Shown here: positions 1-5,549 of the stretch, piece after piece
Position numbering within the stretch: position 1 is the stretch's first letter
Layout: every line of letters begins with the position of its first letter
Assembly: GCA_039916225.1 (NCBI GenBank)
Contig: JBDSLU010000152.1
Coordinates: 1-6,234, forward strand
Direction of reading: 5' to 3'
Source: JBDSLU01 sp039916225
Lineage (GTDB): Bacteria; Acidobacteriota; Vicinamibacteria; Vicinamibacterales; Vicinamibacteraceae
DNA length: 6,234 bases
Notes under the pieces: generated by a model
Databases searched by the model: none
What the model was told of the DNA's origin: nothing
What the model saw: the letters and a program-made list of their open reading frames with translations, nothing else
Translations under genes and position numbers: made by a program

Positions 1-216
1 GTCGCCGACCCGCAGATCCTGGACGGCAAGCCCTGCGTCCGTGGTGCTCGTCTGAGCGTCGAGTTCCTGCTGGAACTGGCGGCGAGCGGGGCAACGCCGG
101 AACAGATCCTGGCGCAGTATCCTCAGCTCAGGCCTGATGACATCTCCGCCGCGTTTCGCTACGCCGCGAACGCCCTTCGAGGCGAGCGGACGTGGAATCT
201 CGCGATCACTGCGTGA
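1..216 (+). CDS. DUF433 family antitoxin, 5' end missing
   Basis: The first reading frame is open from base 1 to a TGA at 214-216 and encodes 71 residues. They match the DUF433 pattern: DPQILDGKPCVRGARLSVE, then a helix with ATPEQILAQYPQL, then DDISAAFRYAANAL. DUF433 proteins are small helix-turn-helix-like proteins that usually form the antitoxin half of a type II toxin-antitoxin pair with a DUF5615 PIN-like toxin. They are presumed to bind both the toxin and their own promoter. Only about ten N-terminal residues should be missing, so the start codon and promoter lie left of the window. The stop overlaps the GTG of the next gene (GTGA, 213-216), the usual arrangement for this pair. The retained part looks intact although its toxin partner is destroyed. 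Family assignment is from remembered consensus; the antitoxin role is inferred. Confidence 0.85.
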   Translation, partial: VADPQILDGKPCVRGARLSVEFLLELAASGATPEQILAQYPQLRPDDISAAFRYAANALRGERTWNLAITA

Positions 217-457
217 AGCCGCTCGACTTTCCACTGCTCGCAGACGAGAACATCGCTCCTGACGTCGTCAGTGGCCTCGTTCGCGTGGACACGACGTGTC
301 GTCGTCACGCACGACGTCGCCTTCGGCCGATCTGCAATTCGGGTCGGGCGATGCTCTTCGTGCGTCTGACGTGGAGGTTCAGTCACCGTTCATCGCCATC
401 GCCGAGCGACAGCAGTCTACGGTACGGGTTCGCGTGCGGATATCGCCGCCCTGGTAG
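213..457 (+). pseudogene. Degraded DUF5615 (Mut7-C/PIN-like) toxin
   Basis: The GTG at 213 begins KPLDFPLLADENIAPDVV, the typical N-terminus of DUF5615 toxins, including the acidic DEN of the PIN-like nuclease site. The family's later blocks then appear in other frames. RSRGHDV starts at 281 in another frame, consistent with loss of one base near 277. VVTHDVAFGRSAIR starts at 301 in a third frame, directly after RGHDV, so about 20 codons of the middle (normally carrying a conserved Asp) are gone. DALRASDVEVQSPFIAIAERQQ, returning to the second frame, ends in TVRVRVR and a TAG at 455-457. The segment that normally joins AIR to the last block (an IVYLRPG-like stretch) is also missing. With one frameshift and two deletions no functional RNase toxin can be made. 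The first frame happens to stay open to 860, so a gene caller may report a false 200-residue protein here. Confidence 0.75.
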
Positions 458-473
458 AGAAGCCGAACTTCTT

Positions 474-870
474 GTGCCGGGCCGAGATGACCCCACCTTC
501 CTGGAGTTGAGCCGCGTCGTCAGCACGAAGGTCAACTTCGTCAGCGTCACGTGGCGCGACTACAACGGCCAGGTGCTGATCTTCCGCAACTACAATCCCG
601 ACGATTTCGCGCAGATCTGGGGCGCCAACCACATCGCCGCCGGCACGGAGCGCGGCATCGTCGCGCGCATCGACTACACGCGGGGCGCTGTCGCGGGTCT
701 CGGTGCTGGTCGAGACGTCCGTCCAGGACGACTTCGGCAACATCATCAACTTCAGCGAGACGTTCCGCGACAGCGTCGGCGTTCGGCCGTCAGCGCCAGT
801 CTTGCTGTTCGACGTGAACCGGCCGGCGGTGTGGGGGACGAGGGCGAACTTCTTCGATGACGATGCCTGA
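474..870 (+). pseudogene. Unknown protein, about 130 codons, split by one frameshift
   Basis: I do not recognise this family. From about 474 (a possible GTG; another is TTG at 507) one frame reads FLELSRVVSTKVNFVSVTW, then QVLIFRNYNPDDFAQIWG and IVARIDYTR. At the GGGG run 682-685 it becomes low-quality Arg/Gln-rich sequence. Reading GGG there instead continues sensibly as ALSRVSVLVETSVQDDFG, then APVLLFDVNRPAVWG, ending in FFDDDA and a TGA at 868-870. The repaired product is rich in alternating hydrophobic/polar stretches, suggesting beta structure, with no evident signal peptide or membrane segment. Its end overlaps the next gene's start by 14 bases, which suggests they were an operon. The lesion could be a real frameshift, a sequencing error in the G run, or, less likely, programmed slippage. 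The true start is unknown and the upstream part may have been lost with the toxin decay. Confidence 0.5.
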
Positions 871-1504
871 TGACGGCGAACTCGGCCGGGTGACGCCGAA
901 GCGCATCACCGACCTCGCCGAGTTCGCCGCCGACTACATCGACGTGATGCGGGCCACGCCCCGCGGCTCCACGGCCGCCGACCTCATCACCTACGCCTTC
1001 GCCTACTTCAGCGACACGCAGCCGTCGCCCCGGTTGCTGGAGGGGTTGGCCTTGATGTTCGTGGACCGGTTGTATCGGCTGTCGTCCGAGTTGCCGTTCA
1101 AGGACGTGCACGTCACCGTCTACGTTGCCACGGTGACACGCTACGTGCTGGACGTCGTCCGCGCTCGTGGCGTGCGGCTGTTCTACATCCTCGACAACGA
1201 GATCCGTCAGGATCGCTTCGAGTTCGCCATCGAACTGCTGCACAAGGCGGGCTTCAGCGTGGTGACGCCGTACGCGCCCGATGGGCAGGCCAACCCACTC
1301 GAGGAGGTGCGCGCCACGCTGGCGCTCGAACTTCTCGCCGGTCGTCACGTGGCCTACATCGAGAAGGACCGGAGTGTGGACTACCTGCGCCCGGTCATCG
1401 ACTTCGCCGCGGCGACAGAATCTCTCGTGATCTTCCGGAGCGAGGTGCCGACCAACAGCCAGGTACAGCACATTGTGTCGCGGCGTCCGTCGACCCTGAC
1501 GTGA
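857..1504 (+). CDS. Hypothetical alpha/beta protein, 215 residues
   Basis: An intact frame runs from the ATG at 857 (an ATG at 863 is an alternative) to a TGA at 1502-1504. A purine-rich GACGAGGG lies 10-18 bases upstream of 857 and could help initiation; coupling to the preceding overlapping frame is likely. No family is recognised. Hydrophobicity alternates helix and strand: a helical N-terminal half (about residues 15-80), then strand-like HVTVYVATV (about 91-99), a helix, RLFYILD, a helix with FAIELLHKAG, FSVVTPY, a helix with EEVRATLALELLAG, RHVAYIEK, a helix, and SLVIFRSEV near 195. This suggests a Rossmann-like or similar three-layer fold, but I see no glycine-rich nucleotide-binding loop, catalytic signature, signal peptide or membrane span. 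It is presumably cytoplasmic. Codon choice (G/C third positions) looks like real coding. Function unknown. Confidence 0.72.
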   Translation: MTMPDDGELGRVTPKRITDLAEFAADYIDVMRATPRGSTAADLITYAFAYFSDTQPSPRLLEGLALMFVDRLYRLSSELPFKDVHVTVYVATVTRYVLDVVRARGVRLFYILDNEIRQDRFEFAIELLHKAGFSVVTPYAPDGQANPLEEVRATLALELLAGRHVAYIEKDRSVDYLRPVIDFAAATESLVIFRSEVPTNSQVQHIVSRRPSTLT

Positions 1505-1747
1505 GCACCCCAGCGTGAACGCGTTGGTTACGCTCCAGACGGTCGCCATGCCGCCCGGCCCACCGGGGCCACGATTCCATGGCGCCACCGGTGCGCCAGT
1601 TGGTGGGAATAGCGGTCGGGGACCACGTGCGGCTGAACGGCGCGTCGCGGCAGTCGGGGCGGTTGCCGATGACATCGGTCGGCTGTCTGGGTGGACGAGG
1701 CTGGCCCCGGGCAGTAGTGGAATCGCTTCCCTTCGGGGTCGAAGCTG
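1505..1747. other. Gene-poor gap between convergent genes, possible DUF2158-like remnant
   Basis: No convincing intact gene lies between the unknown 215-residue gene and the end of parE. Short frames are open on both strands, as expected in GC-rich DNA. The most protein-like is on the + strand from ATG 1579: it contains VGDHVRLNGASRQSGRLPMTSV, which loosely resembles the start of DUF2158/YodC-like small proteins (GD.VRL.SGG..MTV). The downstream tryptophan-containing part of that family is not readable in one frame without a stop. If this reading is right, it is a decayed gene. No tRNA, CRISPR or insertion-sequence end is evident. Confidence 0.35.
1580..1598. repeat. GC-rich near-palindrome (possible hairpin)
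   Basis: TGGCGC (1580-1585) and GCGCCA (1593-1598) are perfect inverted arms. Between them lie one C and the self-complementary ACCGGT, so the whole element is a palindrome apart from one extra C. It lies between convergent transcription units and could form a transcript hairpin for either strand. There is no T-run on either side, so an intrinsic terminator is not supported. A protein-binding site or chance in GC-rich DNA are alternatives. Confidence 0.3.
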
Positions 1748-2041
1748 CTAGGCCTGCCACGCCGCGGACTGGTCACGCCGCGCGTGCAACACGCGTGCAA
1801 TCAGCACGCTAGCGTCCTCTTCCCGGTAGTAGACGAGATAGCGGCGTACAGGAAGGCACCGAATGCCCGCTCCGAACTCCGCGCGCAGCCGACCGACGCG
1901 AGGCTGACGCGTCAGCATCAGGACACCATCGAAGATCTCAGCGAGAACTTGGTCGGCGCGCGCCTCGCCGGCTTCGTCCGCAATGTATCGCCAAGCGTCT
2001 CGCAGGTCCTCCTCGGCGAGCGCCGACAGGTGGTACGTCAC
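1748..2041 (-). CDS. parE: ParE/RelE-superfamily toxin
   Basis: The 97-residue product has ParE-family landmarks in order: an N-terminal strand and helix hairpin with LSALAEEDLRDAWRYIADE (about 5-23), a second helix, the QPRVGRLRAEFGAGIRCLPV block (about 46-65), and the C-terminal strands YLVYYREEDA and LIARVLHARRD. The VLHxRRD ending is typical of ParE. ParE toxins are known to poison DNA gyrase, while RelE relatives cut mRNA on the ribosome; sequence alone does not settle the target. Translation starts at a GTG (2041-2039) that overlaps the antitoxin's TGA in a GTGA, so the toxin is translated by coupling, keeping it below antitoxin level. The stop is TAG at 1750-1748. Length is normal and no key region is missing, so it appears functional. 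Confidence 0.88.
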   Translation of the reverse strand: MTYHLSALAEEDLRDAWRYIADEAGEARADQVLAEIFDGVLMLTRQPRVGRLRAEFGAGIRCLPVRRYLVYYREEDASVLIARVLHARRDQSAAWQA

Positions 2042-2310
2042 CGCCGCGTTGGCTTGCGAGACTTGCGAGCCTCTGCCTTGATGCGCTCGAGCAACGCGGG
2101 AGTCGAGTCCCGCCCGTATGCGACACCCCTGTCCCGCAGAAGCTGGTCGAATCCGGCTTTCACGTCGGTACGGAGGAGTTCCCGCTCGGCGTCCCGATCC
2201 TTCAGCAACCGCAGGGCCTCTCGCACGACCTCGCTCGCCGTCTGGTAGAGGCCGCTCTCGACCTTCTCGTTAACGAGCCGCTCCAACTCAGGGGTCAGGG
2301 ATACGTTCAT
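2038..2310 (-). CDS. parD: ParD-like ribbon-helix-helix antitoxin
   Basis: The 90-residue product begins MNVSLTPELERLVNEKVES, then YQTASEVVREALRLLKD, the classic ParD/CC2985-type ribbon-helix-helix. A short N-terminal strand (NVSL) contacts DNA and two helices form the dimer. Residues from about 45 onward are charged (LLRTDVKAGFDQLL, then basic RKSRKPTRR) and should form the tail that wraps and neutralises ParE. The ATG at 2310 has a good Shine-Dalgarno, GAGGA, six bases upstream. The gene precedes and overlaps the toxin by 4 bases in the usual antitoxin-first order. ParD proteins repress their own operon, often together with the toxin; the inverted repeat at 2360-2376 is a candidate operator. 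Family assignment is firm. The autoregulation is known for the family and inferred here. Confidence 0.9.
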   Translation of the reverse strand: MNVSLTPELERLVNEKVESGLYQTASEVVREALRLLKDRDAERELLRTDVKAGFDQLLRDRGVAYGRDSTPALLERIKAEARKSRKPTRR

Positions 2311-2314
2311 CGCG

Positions 2315-2321
2315 CTTCCTC
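2315..2321 (-). promoter_or_regulatory. Ribosome binding site of parD
   Basis: On the - strand, GAGGAAG (2321-2315) precedes the parD ATG; the GAGGA core is separated from it by six bases. This strongly supports ATG 2310 as the antitoxin start. It is the only clear Shine-Dalgarno sequence I see in the window. Confidence 0.7.
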
Positions 2322-2327
2322 ATGGCG

Positions 2328-2376
2328 ACCGTAGCGCCGATATCCGTTTATGTCAATGAATGGCAATATTTGCCAT
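2328..2376 (-). promoter_or_regulatory. Probable parDE promoter region
   Basis: This is a locally AT-rich stretch in otherwise GC-rich DNA, just upstream of parD. On the - strand a perfect -35 hexamer TTGACA (2356-2351) is followed, after 17 bases, by TACGGT (2333-2328), which matches -10 only at its first two and last bases. A start near 2321 would leave almost no leader before the Shine-Dalgarno. Alternatively, TTGCCA (2366-2361), inside the inverted repeat, could pair with the ATAT-containing segment near 2344-2338, giving a leader of about 20 bases. I cannot choose between them. No clear promoter for the helicase operon on the + strand was found, although it should lie in or near the same region. 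Confidence 0.45.
2360..2376. repeat. Perfect inverted repeat, candidate ParD operator
   Basis: ATGGCAA (2360-2366), a 3-base TAT spacer and TTGCCAT (2370-2376) form a perfect 7-3-7 inverted repeat. It lies 50 bases upstream of parD and overlaps promoter-like hexamers, the position expected for the operator of a self-repressing ribbon-helix-helix antitoxin. It also lies between the divergent toxin-antitoxin operon and the helicase operon, so bound protein could affect both. The symmetry is seen directly; the regulatory role is inferred. Confidence 0.5.
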
Positions 2377-2507
2377 CGTCCGGATCGAGAGTCCAGAAAA
2401 ATGGCTATCGGCCGGGCCAGCAGTCGAGACAGAATCGTCGCACTCTTGAGCCTCACATCCTCGAACGAGTGCCGGCGCCTGGGCGTGGTCGCGACCTTCG
2501 GCGCGAG

Positions 2508-5500
2508 ATGACGTCGAACCAGCTCGGACCCATTCGGCGGCGACTCCTCGCCGAAGATCTGGTTCGTCTCCGCCGGCCGGACGAACACCGTCGCTACGCC
2601 GCGTGCCAACGACTGGGACGCGTCGATCCCAACCCGCACCAGATCGACGCGGTGGTCTTCGCCCTGCGGCGGATCGACGAGGGCGGCTGCATCCTGGCCG
2701 ACGAGGTCGGGCTCGGCAAGACCATCGAGGCAGGCCTGGTCATGTCGCAGCTGATGGCCGAAGGCAAGCGGCGCGTGCTGTTGATCGTGCCCAAGTCGCT
2801 GCTGGGCCAATGGCAGAACGAGCTCTACACGCTGTTCGGCATCGAGGCGCGAGAGGGCCGGCTGGACCCTGACGCATTCGCCGGCACGGGCGTCTTCCTC
2901 GCCCATCGCGAACTGGCGGGTGGCCCCAAGGGCGCGTCCCTGCTGAAGGCCGCCGACCCGTTCGATCTGATCGTGGTCGACGAGGCGCACGAAGTGTTCT
3001 CGGCCCTCTACAAGCGCTACAACAAGGACGGCGACTACGACGAGACGTCGAGGCACGCCCAGACGGCCGGCCGCGTCCGCGACGTCGTGAAACGAGGAGG
3101 CTCCCCCGTCCTGCTGCTGACCGCGACGCCGATGCAGAACTCGCTCGCCGAGTTGTGGGGGCTGGTCCAGTACGTCGAACCGACCGGGATGCTGTTGGGC
3201 CGGCTGTCCACCTTCCGCGAGATCTTCTGCGACGTCGGCGACCGCGCCGTCCTGGCGGACCAGGCCCCGGAACTGAAACGGCGGCTGCAGACGGTGCTTC
3301 AGCGAACGCTGCGGCGGCAGGCCCAGGAATTCCTCCAGATTCCGTTCGTCGAGCGCCGCTCGCGCGTGTTCGAGTACTCGATGAGCCCGGACGAACGGGC
3401 ACTCTACGACGACGTCACCGTCTGGCTGATGCAGGAAGACCTGTGCGCGTTCCGCGGCAGCCAGCGACACCTGCTGTTGATCGGGTTCCACCGGCGCATG
3501 GCGTCATCGCTCGACGCGCTGTCGGTCAGTCTGAAGCGGGTGGCGCAGCGGCTGCGGGATCGTCTGGCACACCGCGGCTATCGGGTCTCGGACGACGGCA
3601 CCGAGATGCTGCGCGAGATGGCCGAAGACCTCGAAGGGGATCTCGGCCAGGACGAGCCAGGTCGCGATCTCGACGACTCGACGCCGGAGCCGACCGATCC
3701 ACCCGAGCCCGTCCCCGAGCCCGTACCCGAGTCCGACGAGCGGCTGCGTGCCGAACTCGAGGTGGTGGAGCGCTTCGCCGGGCGGGCCCAGTCCCTGGGG
3801 CACGACAGCAAGGCGCGACGATTGCTCGAAGCGCTGCACATCGTGCGCGACCGCGGCGCTTGCGGGGATGGCTCGGGCAAGGCCGTCATCTTCACCGAGT
3901 CGCTGACGACCCAGACCTACCTTCGGCGGCTGCTCCTCGAACACGGCTACGGCACGGACGACATCACGCTCTTCAGCGGGGCCAATGACACACCCGAGGC
4001 CGAGCGGGCGCTCGACCGTTGGCAGGCCGAGGTGGGACACGCGATTCCCGAGGCACGCCAGCCCAGTCGAGAGGTGGCCATCCGCCTCGCGCTGGTCCAC
4101 GAGTTCGCCAGTCGATCGACGGTGTTCATCTCGACCGAAGCCGGCGCCAAAGGTTTGAACCTGCAGTTCTGCGACACGGTCATCAACTACGACCTGCCGT
4201 GGAACCCGCAACGGATCGAGCAGCGCATCGGTCGCGTCCATCGCTACGGGCAGAAGCGTGGCGTGACGGTCATCAGCTTTCTGGCGGCAGGCAACGAGGC
4301 CCAGCGGCTGACCCTCGAGATCCTGATGCAGAAGCTCGACCTGTTCGGACAGGTGCTCGACGCCTCGGATGCCGTCTTGTACGAGCCATCGCATGGCGCG
4401 CCGGAATCGCTGGTGGCGAGCGTCGGCGTCGACTTCGAGAAGGAGCTGCGGTCGATCTACGGCCGGGCGCGGTCCATCGACGACGTCACCGCCGACCTGA
4501 AGTTCCTTCGCGACACCATGGACGAACGGCGCCGCGCCTTCGACGAGGTTCAGGAGCGGGCGTCCGGGCTCATCGAGACGCGGCTCGACGACGGAGTCCG
4601 GCAGGTCCTGGCCCGATATCAGCGTGAACTGCCGGCCGAGCTCGAGGGACTGGATCGCGACGTCGACCAGATCACGCGGGCGTTCCTCGACGGTTCAGGC
4701 ATTGGCTACGACCGGGCTCAGACGCCGGGGCGCGTCGACTACCGGGTTCACGCCTCGGCCGTCCTGCCGGAGGGCTACCGCGACGGGTTCACGGCCATCG
4801 TCGGCGACTCGCGCGACCTTGGCGAGGGAGAGGTGCTGCACCTCGGTCATCCCGTGGTCCAGGGGGCCATCGAGGATGCCAGGCGAGCGACCGCCAACCC
4901 GCTGCGTGTGGTGTTTGGCTGGCCTGATGCGCCCGCCGCCGATGCGCTGCGGCAGCTGGCCGGCCGGCGCGGGCGGCTGGTCGTCACGAAAGCTGCCTAC
5001 CGTGGCCTCGAAAGCGTGGACCACCTGCTGGCGACGGCCGTCATCGAGGGCCACACCGACCCGCTGCCGGCTTCGGTCGTCGACGTCCTCCTCACCCTGC
5101 CCGTCCGCAGCAGCCAGCTGGTTGATCCGCCGGACGACTCGGCACTCCTCCAGGATGCGATCGATGACGCGCTCTTCGAGGACCAGGCCTCGGCCTCGTC
5201 ACGGGAACAGGCCCGCTTCGAGCAGATGCTCCGGCAGCTCGATCACTACCTGAGCGATCAGATTCTGGTGCGGCGTCGGAAGCGCGCCGCCGTCGACGAG
5301 CAGATCGAGAACGCCGAGCAGAGACGCGACAAGGCCCGGGACACCCAGGTCGTCGCCGAGACGGGCTCGAGGCTCGGACGGCTCCTGAGCGAGCGGGCCG
5401 AGATCGACCGCCAGATCGATCGGCTCGAGAACGGCGGCGACGACGAGTACCAGGCCTGGCGCGGACGACTGTTTGCGCGGCGGTTCAGCAAGCCGGCGGT

Positions 5501-5549
5501 GGCCAGAATCCTCGACGTGCAGTTCGACGTGGCGGCGGGTGACGCCTGA
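2508..5549 (+). CDS. SNF2/RapA-type superfamily 2 DEAH helicase
   Basis: With ATG 2508 the product has 1013 residues. SF2/SNF2 motifs appear in order: Q-like NPHQ (42-45), motif I DEVGLGKT (65-72, ATP-binding Lys71), Ia VPKSLLGQW (94-102), II DEAH (158-161), III TATP (205-208), IV KAVIFTES (458-465), V STEAGAKGLNLQ (542-553) and VI QRIGRVHRYGQ (572-582) with its arginine fingers. An acidic, Pro/Glu-rich insert lies around 392-411 between the two RecA lobes. Residues about 600-890 are an unrecognised alpha/beta region. About 899-985 is a charged coiled coil, followed by a conserved-looking tail (RILDVQFDV). Such proteins are ATP-driven double-stranded DNA translocases that remodel protein-DNA complexes. 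All catalytic motifs are intact. The stop overlaps the nuclease start (TGATG), so the two are translationally coupled and probably act together. DISARM DrmD is a related-looking alternative, but no methylase neighbour is seen. Upstream starts at 2322 and 2469 cannot be excluded. Confidence 0.9.
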   Translation: MTSNQLGPIRRRLLAEDLVRLRRPDEHRRYAACQRLGRVDPNPHQIDAVVFALRRIDEGGCILADEVGLGKTIEAGLVMSQLMAEGKRRVLLIVPKSLLGQWQNELYTLFGIEAREGRLDPDAFAGTGVFLAHRELAGGPKGASLLKAADPFDLIVVDEAHEVFSALYKRYNKDGDYDETSRHAQTAGRVRDVVKRGGSPVLLLTATPMQNSLAELWGLVQYVEPTGMLLGRLSTFREIFCDVGDRAVLADQAPELKRRLQTVLQRTLRRQAQEFLQIPFVERRSRVFEYSMSPDERALYDDVTVWLMQEDLCAFRGSQRHLLLIGFHRRMASSLDALSVSLKRVAQRLRDRLAHRGYRVSDDGTEMLREMAEDLEGDLGQDEPGRDLDDSTPEPTDPPEPVPEPVPESDERLRAELEVVERFAGRAQSLGHDSKARRLLEALHIVRDRGACGDGSGKAVIFTESLTTQTYLRRLLLEHGYGTDDITLFSGANDTPEAERALDRWQAEVGHAIPEARQPSREVAIRLALVHEFASRSTVFISTEAGAKGLNLQFCDTVINYDLPWNPQRIEQRIGRVHRYGQKRGVTVISFLAAGNEAQRLTLEILMQKLDLFGQVLDASDAVLYEPSHGAPESLVASVGVDFEKELRSIYGRARSIDDVTADLKFLRDTMDERRRAFDEVQERASGLIETRLDDGVRQVLARYQRELPAELEGLDRDVDQITRAFLDGSGIGYDRAQTPGRVDYRVHASAVLPEGYRDGFTAIVGDSRDLGEGEVLHLGHPVVQGAIEDARRATANPLRVVFGWPDAPAADALRQLAGRRGRLVVTKAAYRGLESVDHLLATAVIEGHTDPLPASVVDVLLTLPVRSSQLVDPPDDSALLQDAIDDALFEDQASASSREQARFEQMLRQLDHYLSDQILVRRRKRAAVDEQIENAEQRRDKARDTQVVAETGSRLGRLLSERAEIDRQIDRLENGGDDEYQAWRGRLFARRFSKPAVARILDVQFDVAAGDA
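3702..3731 (+). repeat. Tandem 12-base repeat encoding a PEPV linker
   Basis: Two and a half copies of a 12-mer (CCCGAGCCCGT plus C or A) lie in frame and encode PEPVPEPVPE. This is part of the acidic Pro/Glu-rich insert between the helicase RecA lobes. The repeat is a multiple of three, so copy-number change would lengthen or shorten the linker without a frameshift. The linker is probably flexible or a stiff extended spacer. Confidence 0.6.

Larger units (their letters stand above)
2322..2507 (+). other. Helicase leader, or less likely a 62-residue N-terminal extension
   Basis: The helicase frame is open back to an ATG at 2322, 62 codons upstream of the preferred start. I favour non-coding for most of this stretch. 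The ATG at 2322 overlaps the parD ribosome-binding site and promoter, and has no Shine-Dalgarno. The encoded residues include AT-rich, non-conserved sequence (SVYVNEWQYLPSS) followed by an Arg-rich run. The first residues resembling other helicases of this type come only after 2508. GTG at 2469 is another possible start. The stretch would then hold the helicase promoter and 5' leader, though I could not identify specific elements. Confidence 0.45.

Noticed and set aside
192..860. A single 222-residue + strand protein across this whole frame
   Set aside because: Its first part is the DUF5615 N-terminus, which continues in other frames. The middle is out-of-frame Arg-rich sequence, then part of a different gene, and the end is again out of frame after the GGGG run. 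The frame is open by chance.
1557..1570. GGCCC-ACCG-GGGCC hairpin as a terminator of the 857-1504 gene
   Set aside because: It has only five base pairs and no following T-run. Such GC hairpins are frequent by chance in DNA of this composition.
1528..1800. - strand frame with FDPEGKRFHYCPG and several Cys/His residues
   Set aside because: It resembles a zinc-binding piece at first sight, but the Cys/His spacing is irregular, it overlaps the parE end in another frame, and no Shine-Dalgarno is present.
1781..1800. Direct repeat CGCGTGCAA twice, 2 bases apart
   Set aside because: It lies inside parE and encodes the conserved LIARVLHARRD ending. The repeat follows from codon use rather than being a regulatory iteron.
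2307..3491. Long - strand open frame (394 codons) opposite the helicase
   Set aside because: It is a shadow of the helicase gene in GC-rich DNA. The + strand frame has all SF2 motifs, while the - strand product has Gln/Arg/Asp-rich low-quality sequence and no motif.
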